Below, piece by piece: positions 17,941 through 25,328 of a DNA stretch of 40,187 nucleotides; positions within the stretch are counted from its first letter, which is position 1; each line of letters begins with the position of its first letter. Below the pieces are notes generated by a model. The model did no database searches. It saw nothing but the letters and a program-made list of their open reading frames with translations, and was not told the origin of the DNA. The position numbers and the translations under genes are program-made. The stretch comes from Actinotignum schaalii. GTDB lineage: Bacteria > Actinomycetota > Actinomycetes > Actinomycetales > Actinomycetaceae. Where the stretch lies: NCBI RefSeq assembly GCF_028864145.1, contig NZ_JARBHJ010000024.1:1-40187 (forward strand). Reading direction: 5' to 3'.

Positions 17941-18900
17941 TCATGGAAGTACGACGGCGCAGCGTTCGGCACCGAAGCGGGTGTGAAGATCGTCAATGCT
18001 GGGTATACCCGGCAGCACTCCTTCTTTTTCTACGGTAAGCGCACCGGCGCAATTCGCGAAGCGAGCCGCCTCCACCGGTTCGGCCCCGCAGGTAAGCGCC
18101 GCCGCGAGTGCCGCGTTCGTGGCATCCCCCGCCCCGGTGGTATCCACAACAGCGCGCGGCTTCTCGGCTGGAATTTTCTCCGCCCTGCCCCCGCTTTCGC
18201 ACACATAGCAACCCGCTGCTCCGTGGGTGAGTACCACGGTGCACTCCAGGGCTTGGGCGATACGCGCGGCTTTCTCTTGGGGCGGGAGGGCCGCGAGCTC
18301 GGTGGCTGCGACGTCGTCCTCCAACATCTGCAAAAGCGCGACCGCTTCTGTTTCGTTCGGCGTGATGACGTCGACCTGCCGCAACACATGTTCGGGTAGG
18401 CGCGGCACCGGAGCCGGGTTGAGGATGACGCGCGCTCCGGCTGCGCGCCCAAAGGTGATGGCCCGGGCCACGCTGGCCGCGGGAATTTCGCAGGAAATGA
18501 GGACGGTATCCGCGCTTTCAAAAACGGCGGCGTGCGCGCCGATATCCGCCGGGCTGAGCTGGTCTAAGACTCCGTTGGCTAGGATAATGCGATTTTCCCC
18601 GGTAGCATCCGTAATAATCGCACCAACCATAGTCACGCCTTCTCTGGTGACAACGGCGGAGGCGTCCACACCCTCGGCCGCCCACATCTCACGTGCGGCG
18701 TGGGCGTACCAATCCGAACCGACAGCGGTGAGTAAGCTGACCGGGATACCTAACCGAGCTACCCCGACTGCCTGGTTCGATGCTTTGCCGCCGTGTTCCT
18801 GGCTGAAGCGCGCCCCGGAAATGGTTTCTCCATCCGCGGGTGGGCGCGCGGTGAAAAATGACAGGCCGACGCCGTAGCCGCCGACAACAAGTATTCGCAT
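17941..18900 (-). CDS. PfkB-family carbohydrate kinase (ribokinase-like)
   Basis: A 319-residue cytoplasmic sugar kinase. GGKASNQAVGVARLG (residues 38-52) is the ribokinase sugar-binding motif, NPAP (161-164) and PNETEA (181-186) follow, and DTTGAGDATNA (253-263) holds the catalytic base Asp259 and the anion hole. It phosphorylates ribose or deoxyribose at O5 with ATP; the neighbouring DeoC makes a deoxyribokinase role plausible. GGGGGAG precedes the ATG. It is the first structural gene behind the phased ACAAGT repeats and lies 32 bases before deoC. Confidence 0.9.
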   Translation of the reverse strand: MRILVVGGYGVGLSFFTARPPADGETISGARFSQEHGGKASNQAVGVARLGIPVSLLTAVGSDWYAHAAREMWAAEGVDASAVVTREGVTMVGAIITDATGENRIILANGVLDQLSPADIGAHAAVFESADTVLISCEIPAASVARAITFGRAAGARVILNPAPVPRLPEHVLRQVDVITPNETEAVALLQMLEDDVAATELAALPPQEKAARIAQALECTVVLTHGAAGCYVCESGGRAEKIPAEKPRAVVDTTGAGDATNAALAAALTCGAEPVEAARFANCAGALTVEKEGVLPGIPSIDDLHTRFGAERCAVVLP

Positions 18901-18945
18901 TGCTCCCCCTCGAACTCGTGCGTTAAGGCGAGAGTAGCAGCGTGA

Positions 18946-18982
18946 ACAAGTATATACAAGTAGGTACAGCTAGTGGACAAGT
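18946..18982. promoter_or_regulatory. Phased repeats forming a likely GntR operator before the kinase gene
   Basis: ACAAGT occurs at 18946, 18956 and 18977, that is 10 and 21 bases apart and so on one face of the helix. The first two flank the palindrome GTATATAC (18950-18957), which resembles the GT-TA-AC core of UTRA-type GntR operators. A minus-strand -10 (TATACT, 18949-18954) lies inside it. Confidence 0.5.
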
Positions 18983-19750
18983 TTAGGCCGGTAGCGGGGT
19001 GCGGTGCACGATGGAGTGAATCCGCAGGCGATCCGGGCGAATCCAGATCCGCGAAGTTTCTACCGGGCGGTCGGAGGCGTCGTAGGTTACTTGCTTCATA
19101 TCGATAAGCGGGAAACCGTGCGGAATTCCGAGGATACGCGCAAGATTGCGATCCGCCCCGGTGGCCGAAATTGTGCGGCTGCCGTGCGAGAGGGCGATGC
19201 CGAGGCCATTTTCCAGAGTGCCGAAGAGGGAATTTTCTGCGTAATCCTGTTTCACGAGGATGGCACGTTCCGCGCACAGCGGGGGGAGAACCACCCAATT
19301 ATCAAGGAGCGTGATGGAGCCTTCGGCATCGCCGCGCATGCGGCGCAGGTGGAAAATGCTGCCATCAACTCCTAGCGCAGCCGCAATCGGCGGCGGGGCA
19401 GGAATGACTTCCTGGGCGAGCACCCGGGTGGTGTAGTCGATCCCGCGCTGCTCAAGTTCTTCGGCGAGGGTGGTGAGGGAGGAGGTGAGCGGCGAGCGCA
19501 CAATATCGTGGGCAATGAAGGTACCGCGCCCGCGTACCCGCACCAGCAGGCCTTCGTCGATGAGCTGGTCCACGGCTTTACGCAGCGTCCCCCGGGCCAC
19601 ATTGAGCTGTTCGGCGAGGGTGATTTCCATGGGAAGCTGGTCACCGCGCCGCCACGCACCGGTACTCACTTGTTCACGCATCCAGGTGGCGAGCTGCCGA
19701 AAAATCGGAGTGGGGGCATTGCGGTCAAGGCCCGGGGACTCGGTGTGCAT
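18983..19750 (-). CDS. GntR-family regulator with UTRA effector domain (HutC type)
   Basis: A 255-residue transcription factor. The N-terminal winged helix (IFRQLATWMREQVSTGAWRR, MEITLAEQLNVARGTLRKAV, LLVRVRGRGTFIAHD) is classical GntR. The C-terminal part (from about residue 95, containing RMRGDAEGSITLLDNWV and IPHGFPLIDMKQVTYD) is a UTRA effector-binding fold. GAGGAA precedes the ATG. It stands upstream of the kinase-deoC-hydrolase-MFS genes on the same strand with an 83-base gap holding the ACAAGT operator, so it probably controls the salvage cluster in response to a nucleoside or a (deoxy)ribose phosphate. Confidence 0.9.
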   Translation of the reverse strand: MHTESPGLDRNAPTPIFRQLATWMREQVSTGAWRRGDQLPMEITLAEQLNVARGTLRKAVDQLIDEGLLVRVRGRGTFIAHDIVRSPLTSSLTTLAEELEQRGIDYTTRVLAQEVIPAPPPIAAALGVDGSIFHLRRMRGDAEGSITLLDNWVVLPPLCAERAILVKQDYAENSLFGTLENGLGIALSHGSRTISATGADRNLARILGIPHGFPLIDMKQVTYDASDRPVETSRIWIRPDRLRIHSIVHRTPLPA

Positions 19751-20073
19751 GGTTCCTCACCATCGCTTCCTGGACGTCTATGTTCGGCTCTATGTTCGGA
19801 TCCGGGCTGCTTTGCCCGGCATCTCTAGGGTACCGCGCGGCCTGGGAGGGCGCTGGAAAGCGCCTGATGGTGGGCTGGCGGGGGCGGGAGTGCGCCGGGG
19901 CGGAGGCGTGGATAGCACGCGAGGCTCGGGTTCGGGCGGATTCGGAACACGAGGTCCGGGCAGCGCCGGAGACGGTATGTTCTTTCCGAGCTGTACCGCG
20001 CATGTACCACAAACGCAGTACGTTCCCCGCCATCGTCTCTTCGGCACCGCAAAATCTAGCGGCAAAAGTATAG
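19751..20073. other. Intergenic stretch without a convincing gene
   Basis: This holds the GntR upstream region, then GC-rich sequence whose open frames on both strands are Pro/Arg-rich and lack ribosome binding sites. I see no RNA gene, terminator or known repeat before the array at 20074. Confidence 0.6.
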
Positions 20074-20156
20074 AGTCGTCAGTTTATCGGAAATCGAGTC
20101 GTCAGTTTGTGGGGATTTCAGTCGTCAGTTTATGGACCGCACAGTCGTCAGTTTAT
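20074..20156 (+). repeat. Four-copy tandem array with 23-base period
   Basis: AGTCGTCAGTTTAT occurs at 20074, 20097 (with one change, TTTGT), 20120 and 20143. Starts are exactly 23 bases apart and the 9-base spacers are unrelated. Conserved cores with variable spacers look like protein-binding iterons. The multiple terminal repeats of IS21-family elements have this form, but no transposase is present. Confidence 0.85.
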
Positions 20157-20315
20157 AGCGCGCGGGCGATCCTGCTGAAGATATCCTTAGATATAGCTGC
20201 CCTGGAACGCGTTGAAGAAATTATTGATACGGAACTCTATCGGCAAGCAGGGAAGCAAGGCAACGGAATTCGGTACTCCATGGACGAGGTCATGCGCATC
20301 GTCGCAGAGGATTGA
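20157..20315 (+). pseudogene. Truncated reading frame (C-terminal fragment)
   Basis: An open frame ends at the TGA at 20313-20315 and encodes a soluble, charged helix-rich segment (ALERVEEIIDTELYRQAGKQ, then GIRYSMDEVMRIVAED). It starts directly after the last array repeat with no ATG, GTG or TTG and no ribosome binding site, so it looks like the 3' end of a gene cut off by the element that left the array. The C-terminus loosely recalls small antitoxins, but I cannot assign a family. Confidence 0.35.
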
Positions 20316-20327
20316 TATCGATACCTT

Positions 20328-20348
20328 CTGACTAAATGAGCCAAGTCA
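20328..20348. repeat. Copy 1 of a 21-base repeat (inverted copy at 31411-31431)
   Basis: The 21 bases beginning CTGACTAAATGAGCC and ending AAGTCA recur exactly, in reverse complement, at 31411-31431. The flanks differ. The unit has TGACT/AGTCA arms. Confidence 0.85.
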
Positions 20349-20405
20349 AGTTAGGGGTGCGCGCCTTAGCTTTGCGTTGATTTCCACTACTAGGCGGCAT
20401 AAAGA

Positions 20406-20500
20406 TATAATCAGGATTGAAATGTCAGTGTTCCATAGCATGACCATTTCCTTTCAATCAGAGGCACCCGGCGTTCCAGCGCCGGGTGCCTTGCATTTCG
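20406..20500 (+). ncRNA. Candidate small structured RNA
   Basis: TATAAT lies at 20406-20411. It is followed by GATTGAAATGTCA (20415-20427), which pairs with TGACCATTTC (20441-20450) and TTTCAATC (20452-20459) in an imperfect long hairpin. Directly after comes a perfect 11-base-pair terminator stem: GGCACCCGGCG (20463-20473) with CGCCGGGTGCC (20480-20490), then TTGCATTT. There is no open frame of note. A transcript of about 75-80 bases is predicted. The -35 is weak, and this could be a relic of a mobile element's end. Confidence 0.4.
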
Positions 20501-20550
20501 CGCAGCCCGGGTGAGACCTATAAGACACCTGACCTCGACTTCCGGCTTCA

Positions 20551-20637
20551 CAAAATGTACATTTCGGACCTTACGGGCCGCAAAATGTACGTCAGGAACA
20601 TAAAACCCGCGGAAAACTGTCACCCACGTACATTTTG
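20551..20637. repeat. CAAAATGTAC repeats, two direct and one inverted
   Basis: CAAAATGTAC occurs at 20551-20560 and 20581-20590 (30 bases apart) and inverted at 20628-20637. The second and third share 13 bases (GCAAAATGTACGT) as an inverted pair. This resembles the repeated ends of an IS21-like element with the interior lost, or a set of operators. Confidence 0.7.
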
Positions 20638-20795
20638 CTGGCTGGACTGGCAAGGCCGTCAGGATGGCAGGCCGCCGCCTGCCAGCGCCAGCGGCACGGG
20701 TGCACCGAAGTGTGCATAAGAAACCCAAAAACGGAGAAAACGGTGCTCATACGAACACTTTACGAGCAGGCTAAAGGCCAAACATCAAGGAAGTC

Positions 20796-20871
20796 TGGTG
20801 GAGCTAAGGGGACTCGAACCCCTAACCCCCTGCTTGCAAAGCAGGTGCGCTACCAATTGCGCCATAGCCCC
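20796..20871 (-). tRNA. tRNA-Ala (anticodon TGC)
   Basis: The minus strand gives a full cloverleaf. The acceptor stem is GGGGCTA with TAGCTCC (one G-T pair). The anticodon stem is CCTGC-GCAGG around the loop TTTGCAA, and the T-arm contains GGTTCGAGTCC. Discriminator A and CCA are encoded (20796-20799). Its place downstream of gyrA is the conserved actinobacterial one. Confidence 0.97.
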
Positions 20872-20996
20872 TAAGATTCCGGCGCGGGATCCGGAACGTG
20901 GTGCCAACGAGAATGCTCATCCATCACGTGCACCAGGGCAGCGACAGCACAACATCCAGCAGCAAGTGAGCCGAGGAAGAAAACAACCCGTTTCAT
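20871..20996 (-). CDS. Small DLW-39-like membrane protein
   Basis: A 41-residue open frame between the two tRNA genes. GAGGAGG lies three bases before the ATG at 20996. The product has a basic start (MKRVV), one hydrophobic segment (FFLGSLAAGCCAVAALVHVM) and an acidic/Trp tail (DEHSRWHHVPDPAPES). Small proteins of the actinobacterial DLW-39 family are encoded at exactly this position by tRNA-Ile/Ala and share the hydrophobic helix and a D..W...DP-type tail. The match is by position and pattern, not alignment. The stop codon shares one base with tRNA-Ala. Function is unknown. Confidence 0.65.
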   Translation of the reverse strand: MKRVVFFLGSLAAGCCAVAALVHVMDEHSRWHHVPDPAPES

Positions 20997-21014
20997 AAGC
21001 CTCCTCGTAACCGT

Positions 21015-21088
21015 GGGCCTAGATGGACTCGAACCATCGACCTCAGTCTTATCAGGACTGCGCTCTAACCAACTGAGCTATAGGCCCG
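21015..21088 (-). tRNA. tRNA-Ile (anticodon GAT)
   Basis: The minus strand gives the acceptor GGGCCTA with TAGGCCC, D-arm AGCTCAGTTGGTTAGAGC, anticodon stem CAGTC-GACTG around CTGATAA, and T-arm with GGTTCGAGTCC. It is 74 bases long and CCA is not encoded, unlike the neighbouring tRNA-Ala. Confidence 0.97.
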
Positions 21089-21291
21089 GTGACCACATGA
21101 GTTTACACCGGCGAGCCGCCGTTTCCAAATCGTTTTGCTTGCGGTTCGCGTCACACCGGTCCGATGGCGTGCACAAACACTGTTGTCACGCCCGGGAACC
21201 CACACCCCCGTTCGCGCATTTTCCCGCACCCGCACGCGCGTTTTTTACGACGACGCCGGCGCCGGCGAAGCCGGCGCGCCCGGCCGGCTGG

Positions 21292-21378
21292 TGGCTAAAC
21301 GCGCCATAGCAGCCTGCAGATGGCTAGCTCAGCCGTAGCAGCAGGCAGGTGGCTAGGCCAACCGCAGCAGCCGGCGCA
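21292..21378. repeat. Three-copy tandem repeat with 29-base period
   Basis: Degenerate 29-base units begin with TGGCTA at 21292, 21321 and 21350 and share AGCAGC near position 17. The third unit overlaps the last codons and stop of the YczE-like gene (stop at 21353), so the first two look like duplications of that gene's 3' end. Confidence 0.6.
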
Positions 21379-22042
21379 GCGGCACCCCGAGCCAGGGAGT
21401 CACCAAGCGGATGGCCGGGCCGGTGAGCACCGCCGCCGCGAGGGTACCTTCGCGTACGCCCACGAGCTCCCCGAGCACCGCGAGCGACAATGCGGTGGCC
21501 AGAGCAACCAGGGCGGCGTCGTTATAGACCTTGATGGCGCCGAAATTAGTACAGCGATGCACGCCGAAGCGGCGCACTGTTTTTCGGTAGATCGCGATGA
21601 CCACGCCTTCACCGGCGTTGACGACCGCCCCGGAGCTCACTTCCACGCAGATTCCCACCGCGAGCACCGCCACCCCGCCCAGACACAGCAGCCACTGCTG
21701 GGTATAGCTCGAATACGTGATCGGGCCGAGGATCGCGCCGGCCGCGTCGATACCCGTAGCCATAAGCACAGCCATGGGTAATTGCAAGAATTCTAGCGGC
21801 GGGAATTCCCGGCGCAGCAAGGCCACCTGGATCGCGATGAATGCCACGTGCATGCACCCGGTCAGGGTGCCCACCGAGATCGGCGTCATGCGCGATACCA
21901 CGTAGGGAAGCGAAGAAATAGGGGAGGTACCTAGGTCAGATGCGATAGCCAGCTGGATACCGAAGCCCATAATGAATAGGCCCAGGGCCAGCACAAGATA
22001 GCGGATAACCCACAGCCACCACGGGGCGCACGCCCTACTCAT
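21353..22042 (-). CDS. YczE/YitT-like integral membrane protein (DUF6198 type)
   Basis: A 229-residue protein with about five to six membrane spans. IRYLVLALGLFIMGFGIQLAI, SDLGTSPISSLPYVVSRMT and FAIQVALLRREF-type segments, then GITYSSYTQQWLLCLGG-like spans and VNAGEGVVIAIY, fit the YczE/YyaS/YitT-related family of unknown function, some members of which are linked to transport or lipopeptide release. It starts inside the end of the DUF3566 gene (eight-base overlap) and so is the last protein gene of the gyrase operon. This is not a usual member of that operon. An unusual repeat array follows its stop. Confidence 0.75.
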   Translation of the reverse strand: MSRACAPWWLWVIRYLVLALGLFIMGFGIQLAIASDLGTSPISSLPYVVSRMTPISVGTLTGCMHVAFIAIQVALLRREFPPLEFLQLPMAVLMATGIDAAGAILGPITYSSYTQQWLLCLGGVAVLAVGICVEVSSGAVVNAGEGVVIAIYRKTVRRFGVHRCTNFGAIKVYNDAALVALATALSLAVLGELVGVREGTLAAAVLTGPAIRLVTPWLGVPLRRLLRLA

Positions 22043-22694
22043 CGGTGACTGTCAAGCGCAGTCCTCCCACCAGAGCCGCGAAAAGATTGTAGATAAGTGC
22101 CGCGATCGCGGAGAGCGCGGTCAGAAGCACAATATGGATAATCCCCACCAGCACAGCGAAAGCCATCCAGCGGCCAAATTCCATGTATTCACCTACCCGC
22201 AGCAATTCTTCATTACCGAGGGTCTCAAAAAGATCCGACATTTGGGAGAACACGTGCATGCCGTCCAGCACGAACCAGATGAGCATCATCGCGATCACGA
22301 TCATCACGCCAATTGCCACGGACAGCAGGAAGCCGATTTTCATGGCGGACATCGGCTCCACCTTGGCGATGGTCATCCGAATCCGGCGGATTCCCACGGT
22401 TTGCTTCGCGGGGGCAGCACCTTCCGGAGCGGAAACCCGCGGGTAGGCGCTCGCCCGCTGCCCGGTAGCAGCCGGACGCCCCGCCCCGGCGGCTGACCCG
22501 CTGGCGCCCCGGGGCGGGGCGCCAGCTGCGCCGTCGTACCGCGGAGCCGAATGCGCAGGTGCGGAAGCAACGGCCGGACCGCTGTGGCCCTCCGCGGCCA
22601 TCGGCATGGCGCCACGCACCCGGGTTGTCTCCAATCCCGCGGCATCACGCCCGCGGCCGGGCTGATGTTCCGGAGTGTGTTGTGTATCTGTCAT
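22035..22694 (-). CDS. DUF3566 membrane protein
   Basis: A 219-residue protein with a long disordered, Ala/Pro/Gly-rich N-terminal region (to about residue 105), then IRMTIAKVEPMSAMKIGFLLSVA, a first span, a linker with FSQMSDLFETLGN, and a second span (FAVLVGIIHIVLLTALSAIA). That is the DUF3566 layout found downstream of gyrA in nearly all Actinobacteria. The longer frame starting at 22826 overlaps gyrA and is Arg-rich, so the ATG at 22694, one base after the gyrA stop, is chosen. Function is unknown; a link to the cell envelope or elongation machinery has been suggested from its conservation. Confidence 0.9.
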   Translation of the reverse strand: MTDTQHTPEHQPGRGRDAAGLETTRVRGAMPMAAEGHSGPAVASAPAHSAPRYDGAAGAPPRGASGSAAGAGRPAATGQRASAYPRVSAPEGAAPAKQTVGIRRIRMTIAKVEPMSAMKIGFLLSVAIGVMIVIAMMLIWFVLDGMHVFSQMSDLFETLGNEELLRVGEYMEFGRWMAFAVLVGIIHIVLLTALSAIAALIYNLFAALVGGLRLTVTDE

Positions 22695-22695
22695 C

Positions 22696-25314
22696 TCAGT
22701 TCTCCAAGGTTTCCGCGGCCGGTGCCGTAGGTTCCTCCGGTTGCGTAGCCGCCGTAGGTTCCGCCGATTCCGATTCGGTAGCCGGTTCCTCCGCTGCCGC
22801 CTGCTCGCCGGCGGCGGGGACCTCATCTTCTTCTATCTCCACCTCAGCATTACGCGCGACAGCAATAATTCTGTCACCCTTATCGGGCCGCACGAAAGTA
22901 ACGCCCTGGGTGTTGCGGCCGGTGAGCGACACTTCATCAACCGCGGCGCGCATCACCTTGCCCGATTCCATAATAGCGAGCACTTCGTCACCGCTGGACA
23001 CCATGAGCGCGCCCACCAGATCCCCGCGGGCTTCGGTCAGCTTCGCCACCTTAATACCCATACCGGCACGCCCCTGCACCCGGTATTCATCCGCGCTGGT
23101 CCGCTTGGCAAAGCCCTGTTCCGTCATCACGAAAACCTGGGAATCATCATGCACAACGTCCATGGTCAGCAACGAATCATCCCCGCGGAATTTCATACCC
23201 GTCACCCCGGAAGCCGCCCGGCCCATCGGCCGCAGCGATTCCGCATTCGCCGTGAAACGCAAAGACATCCCGTGGCGGGAGACGAGCAGCAGGTCATCGG
23301 CATCATCCACGAGGGAGGCGGCCACCACCTCGTCGCTGCTCCCATCCGCCAGCTCGCGCAGCTTAATCGCAATCAAACCGCCCGAGCGCGGGGAATCGTA
23401 ATCCTGGAGCGGGGTCTTCTTCACCAGCCCGGACTTTGTGGCGAGTACCAGATACTTCGCGTCGTCGTAACTGCGAATCGAGCGCACCGCCGCGATCGTT
23501 TCGCCGGGCTGGAAGGCCAGTAGATTCGCCACGTGCTGGCCCTTGGCATCACGCCCACCTTCGGGAAGTTCGTAACCCTTGAGACGGTAGACCCGCCCGA
23601 GGTTCGTGAAGAACAAATGCCAATCGTGGGTAGAAGCAATCCCGAAATGATCGACCACGTCGTCTACGCGCAGCGAAGCCCCGCGAATCCCCTTGCCGCC
23701 GCGATGCTGGGCGCGGTATTCGCTCACCTTGGTGCGCTTGACGTAACCCGAGCGCGTGACCGTGACCACCACGTCTTCTTCGGGGATGAGGTCTTCCACG
23801 CTCATCTCCCCGTCATAGGGGAGGATGGTGGTGCGCCGGTCATCACCGTACTTATCGGTAATGGCCTGGAGTTCTTCGGAAATAATGGAGCGCTGGCGAT
23901 CCTCCGAAGCCAAAATACCGCGGTAGTCCTCCACGAGGGCCCGCTTTTCTTCGTATTCGTCCAGGATCTTTTGGCGTTCCAGGGCGGCCAGGCGGCGCAG
24001 CTGCATTTCCAGAATCGCATTGGCCTGGTCCTCATCAATATCGAGGAGCTCCATGAGGCCGGTGCGGGCCACATCCACGGTGGCCGAAGCACGAATCAGC
24101 GCAATAACTTCATCAAGAGCATCGAGAGCCTTGAGGTAGCCCTCGAGGATATGCATGCGCTTGAGGGCTTCGTTGAGGCGGTATTCGGTGCGCCGGCGGA
24201 TCACATCCATCTGGTGCGCGACCCAGTGCCGTACGAAACCATCGAGGGAGAGCGTACGCGGCACCCCGTCCACCAGCGCCAGCATATTCGCCGGGAAATT
24301 ATTTTGCAGCTGAGTGTGCTTGTAGAGATTATTGAGGACTACCTTCGGTACCGCGTCGCGTTTGAGAACGACGACGATCCGCTGGCCGGCACGCCCCGAA
24401 GTTTCATCACGGATATCAGCAATACCCGGGAGGCGGCCATCCTTAATACCCTCCACCATTTTGTCGAGCAAGCGGTCCGGATTGACCTGGTAGGGCAGAT
24501 CTGTGATGACCAGGCAGGTGCGCCCGCCGATCTCATCGACTTCCACCACGGCGCGCTGGGTGATGGACCCGCGACCGGTCCGGTAGGCATCCTCAATACC
24601 GCGGGTCCCCAGGATCGTTGCCCCGGTGGGGAAATCCGGGCCCTTGATGCGGCGCATGAGCTCGCCCAGGAGTTCTTCCCGGGAAGTATTCGGGTGGGCG
24701 AGGTACCACTGCACGCCGTCATTCACTTCGCGCAGGTTATGCGGCGGGATGCGGGTGGCCATACCCACCGCGATACCTTCGGAGCCGTTGACGAGCAGGT
24801 TCGGGAAGCGGGAGGTGAGGATGGTTGGTTCCATGAGCGAGCCATCGTAATTCGGCTCGAAATCAACCGTATTTTCCTTGATATCCCGTACCATTTCCAG
24901 GGCGAGGGGAGCCATCCGTGCTTCCGTGTACCGCGGGGCAGCCGCCCCCAGATCACCGGAGGTACCGAAATTGCCCTGCCCGGACACCAGCGGGTAGCGC
25001 ATGGACCAAGGTTGGGCCAGGCGGACCATGGTGTCGTAAATCGCGGCGTCACCGTGCGGGTGGTAGTGCCCCATGACATCGCCCACGATTTTCGCTGACT
25101 TGGAGAAGGAGGAATCAGGCCGGTATCCGCCGTCGTACATCGCGTAGATAACGCGCCGATGCACGGGCTTGAGGCCGTCGCGCACGTCCGGCAGCGCGCG
25201 GCCCACAATAACGGACATGGCGTAATCGAGGTAGGAACTCTCCATTTCGCGCTGGAGATCCACCTCCATAATCGCGCCGTGATTATACGTGGACGTCGTT
25301 TCGCTTTCGCTCAT
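22696..25314 (-). CDS. gyrA: DNA gyrase subunit A
   Basis: An 872-residue type II topoisomerase subunit that breaks and rejoins DNA to introduce negative supercoils with GyrB. The catalytic tyrosine is Tyr129 in [10 protein letters not shown]. The quinolone region is [17 protein letters not shown]: Asp89, Ala90, Ala91 and Asp94, numbered as in Mycobacterium tuberculosis. Ala90 is the intrinsic, less quinolone-resistant-defining residue also found there, and Asp94 is intact. The GyrA box of the C-terminal wrapping domain is QHRGGKG. The last ~60 residues are acidic and rich in Glu/Ala/Pro, a common actinobacterial tail. It begins 14 bases after gyrB. Confidence 0.98.
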   Translation of the reverse strand: MSESETTSTYNHGAIMEVDLQREMESSYLDYAMSVIVGRALPDVRDGLKPVHRRVIYAMYDGGYRPDSSFSKSAKIVGDVMGHYHPHGDAAIYDTMVRLAQPWSMRYPLVSGQGNFGTSGDLGAAAPRYTEARMAPLALEMVRDIKENTVDFEPNYDGSLMEPTILTSRFPNLLVNGSEGIAVGMATRIPPHNLREVNDGVQWYLAHPNTSREELLGELMRRIKGPDFPTGATILGTRGIEDAYRTGRGSITQRAVVEVDEIGGRTCLVITDLPYQVNPDRLLDKMVEGIKDGRLPGIADIRDETSGRAGQRIVVVLKRDAVPKVVLNNLYKHTQLQNNFPANMLALVDGVPRTLSLDGFVRHWVAHQMDVIRRRTEYRLNEALKRMHILEGYLKALDALDEVIALIRASATVDVARTGLMELLDIDEDQANAILEMQLRRLAALERQKILDEYEEKRALVEDYRGILASEDRQRSIISEELQAITDKYGDDRRTTILPYDGEMSVEDLIPEEDVVVTVTRSGYVKRTKVSEYRAQHRGGKGIRGASLRVDDVVDHFGIASTHDWHLFFTNLGRVYRLKGYELPEGGRDAKGQHVANLLAFQPGETIAAVRSIRSYDDAKYLVLATKSGLVKKTPLQDYDSPRSGGLIAIKLRELADGSSDEVVAASLVDDADDLLLVSRHGMSLRFTANAESLRPMGRAASGVTGMKFRGDDSLLTMDVVHDDSQVFVMTEQGFAKRTSADEYRVQGRAGMGIKVAKLTEARGDLVGALMVSSGDEVLAIMESGKVMRAAVDEVSLTGRNTQGVTFVRPDKGDRIIAVARNAEVEIEEDEVPAAGEQAAAEEPATESESAEPTAATQPEEPTAPAAETLEN

Positions 25315-25328
25315 AATGATGACAAATC

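Noticed and set aside
19790-20065. Pro-rich 91-codon minus-strand frame upstream of the GntR gene
   Set aside because: Pro/Arg bias typical of random GC-rich DNA, no ribosome binding site, no recognisable fold.
19470-20315. A 281-codon plus-strand open frame across the GntR gene and the repeat array
   Set aside because: Its first part is antisense to the GntR gene and its middle is low-complexity Gly/Arg; only the last ~50 codons after the array look protein-like and they lack a start.
20665-20684. Perfect 8-base-pair hairpin (TGGCAGGC with GCCTGCCA) as the tRNA-Ala terminator
   Set aside because: It is more than 110 bases past the tRNA and no T run follows on the minus strand.
20871-21088. 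The tRNA pair as an integrative-element attachment site
   Set aside because: No integrase gene and no repeat of a tRNA 3' end is present in the window.
21242-21290. GC-rich hairpin (GCGCCGGC with GCCGGCGC) downstream of the YczE-like gene as a terminator
   Set aside because: The T run lies on the wrong side for the minus strand, and no T run follows on the plus strand.
23533-25098. A 521-codon open frame antisense to gyrA
   Set aside because: A shadow of high-GC codon use opposite a certain gene; His/Gly-rich, no ribosome binding site. The same applies to the long frames antisense to dnaN and gyrB.
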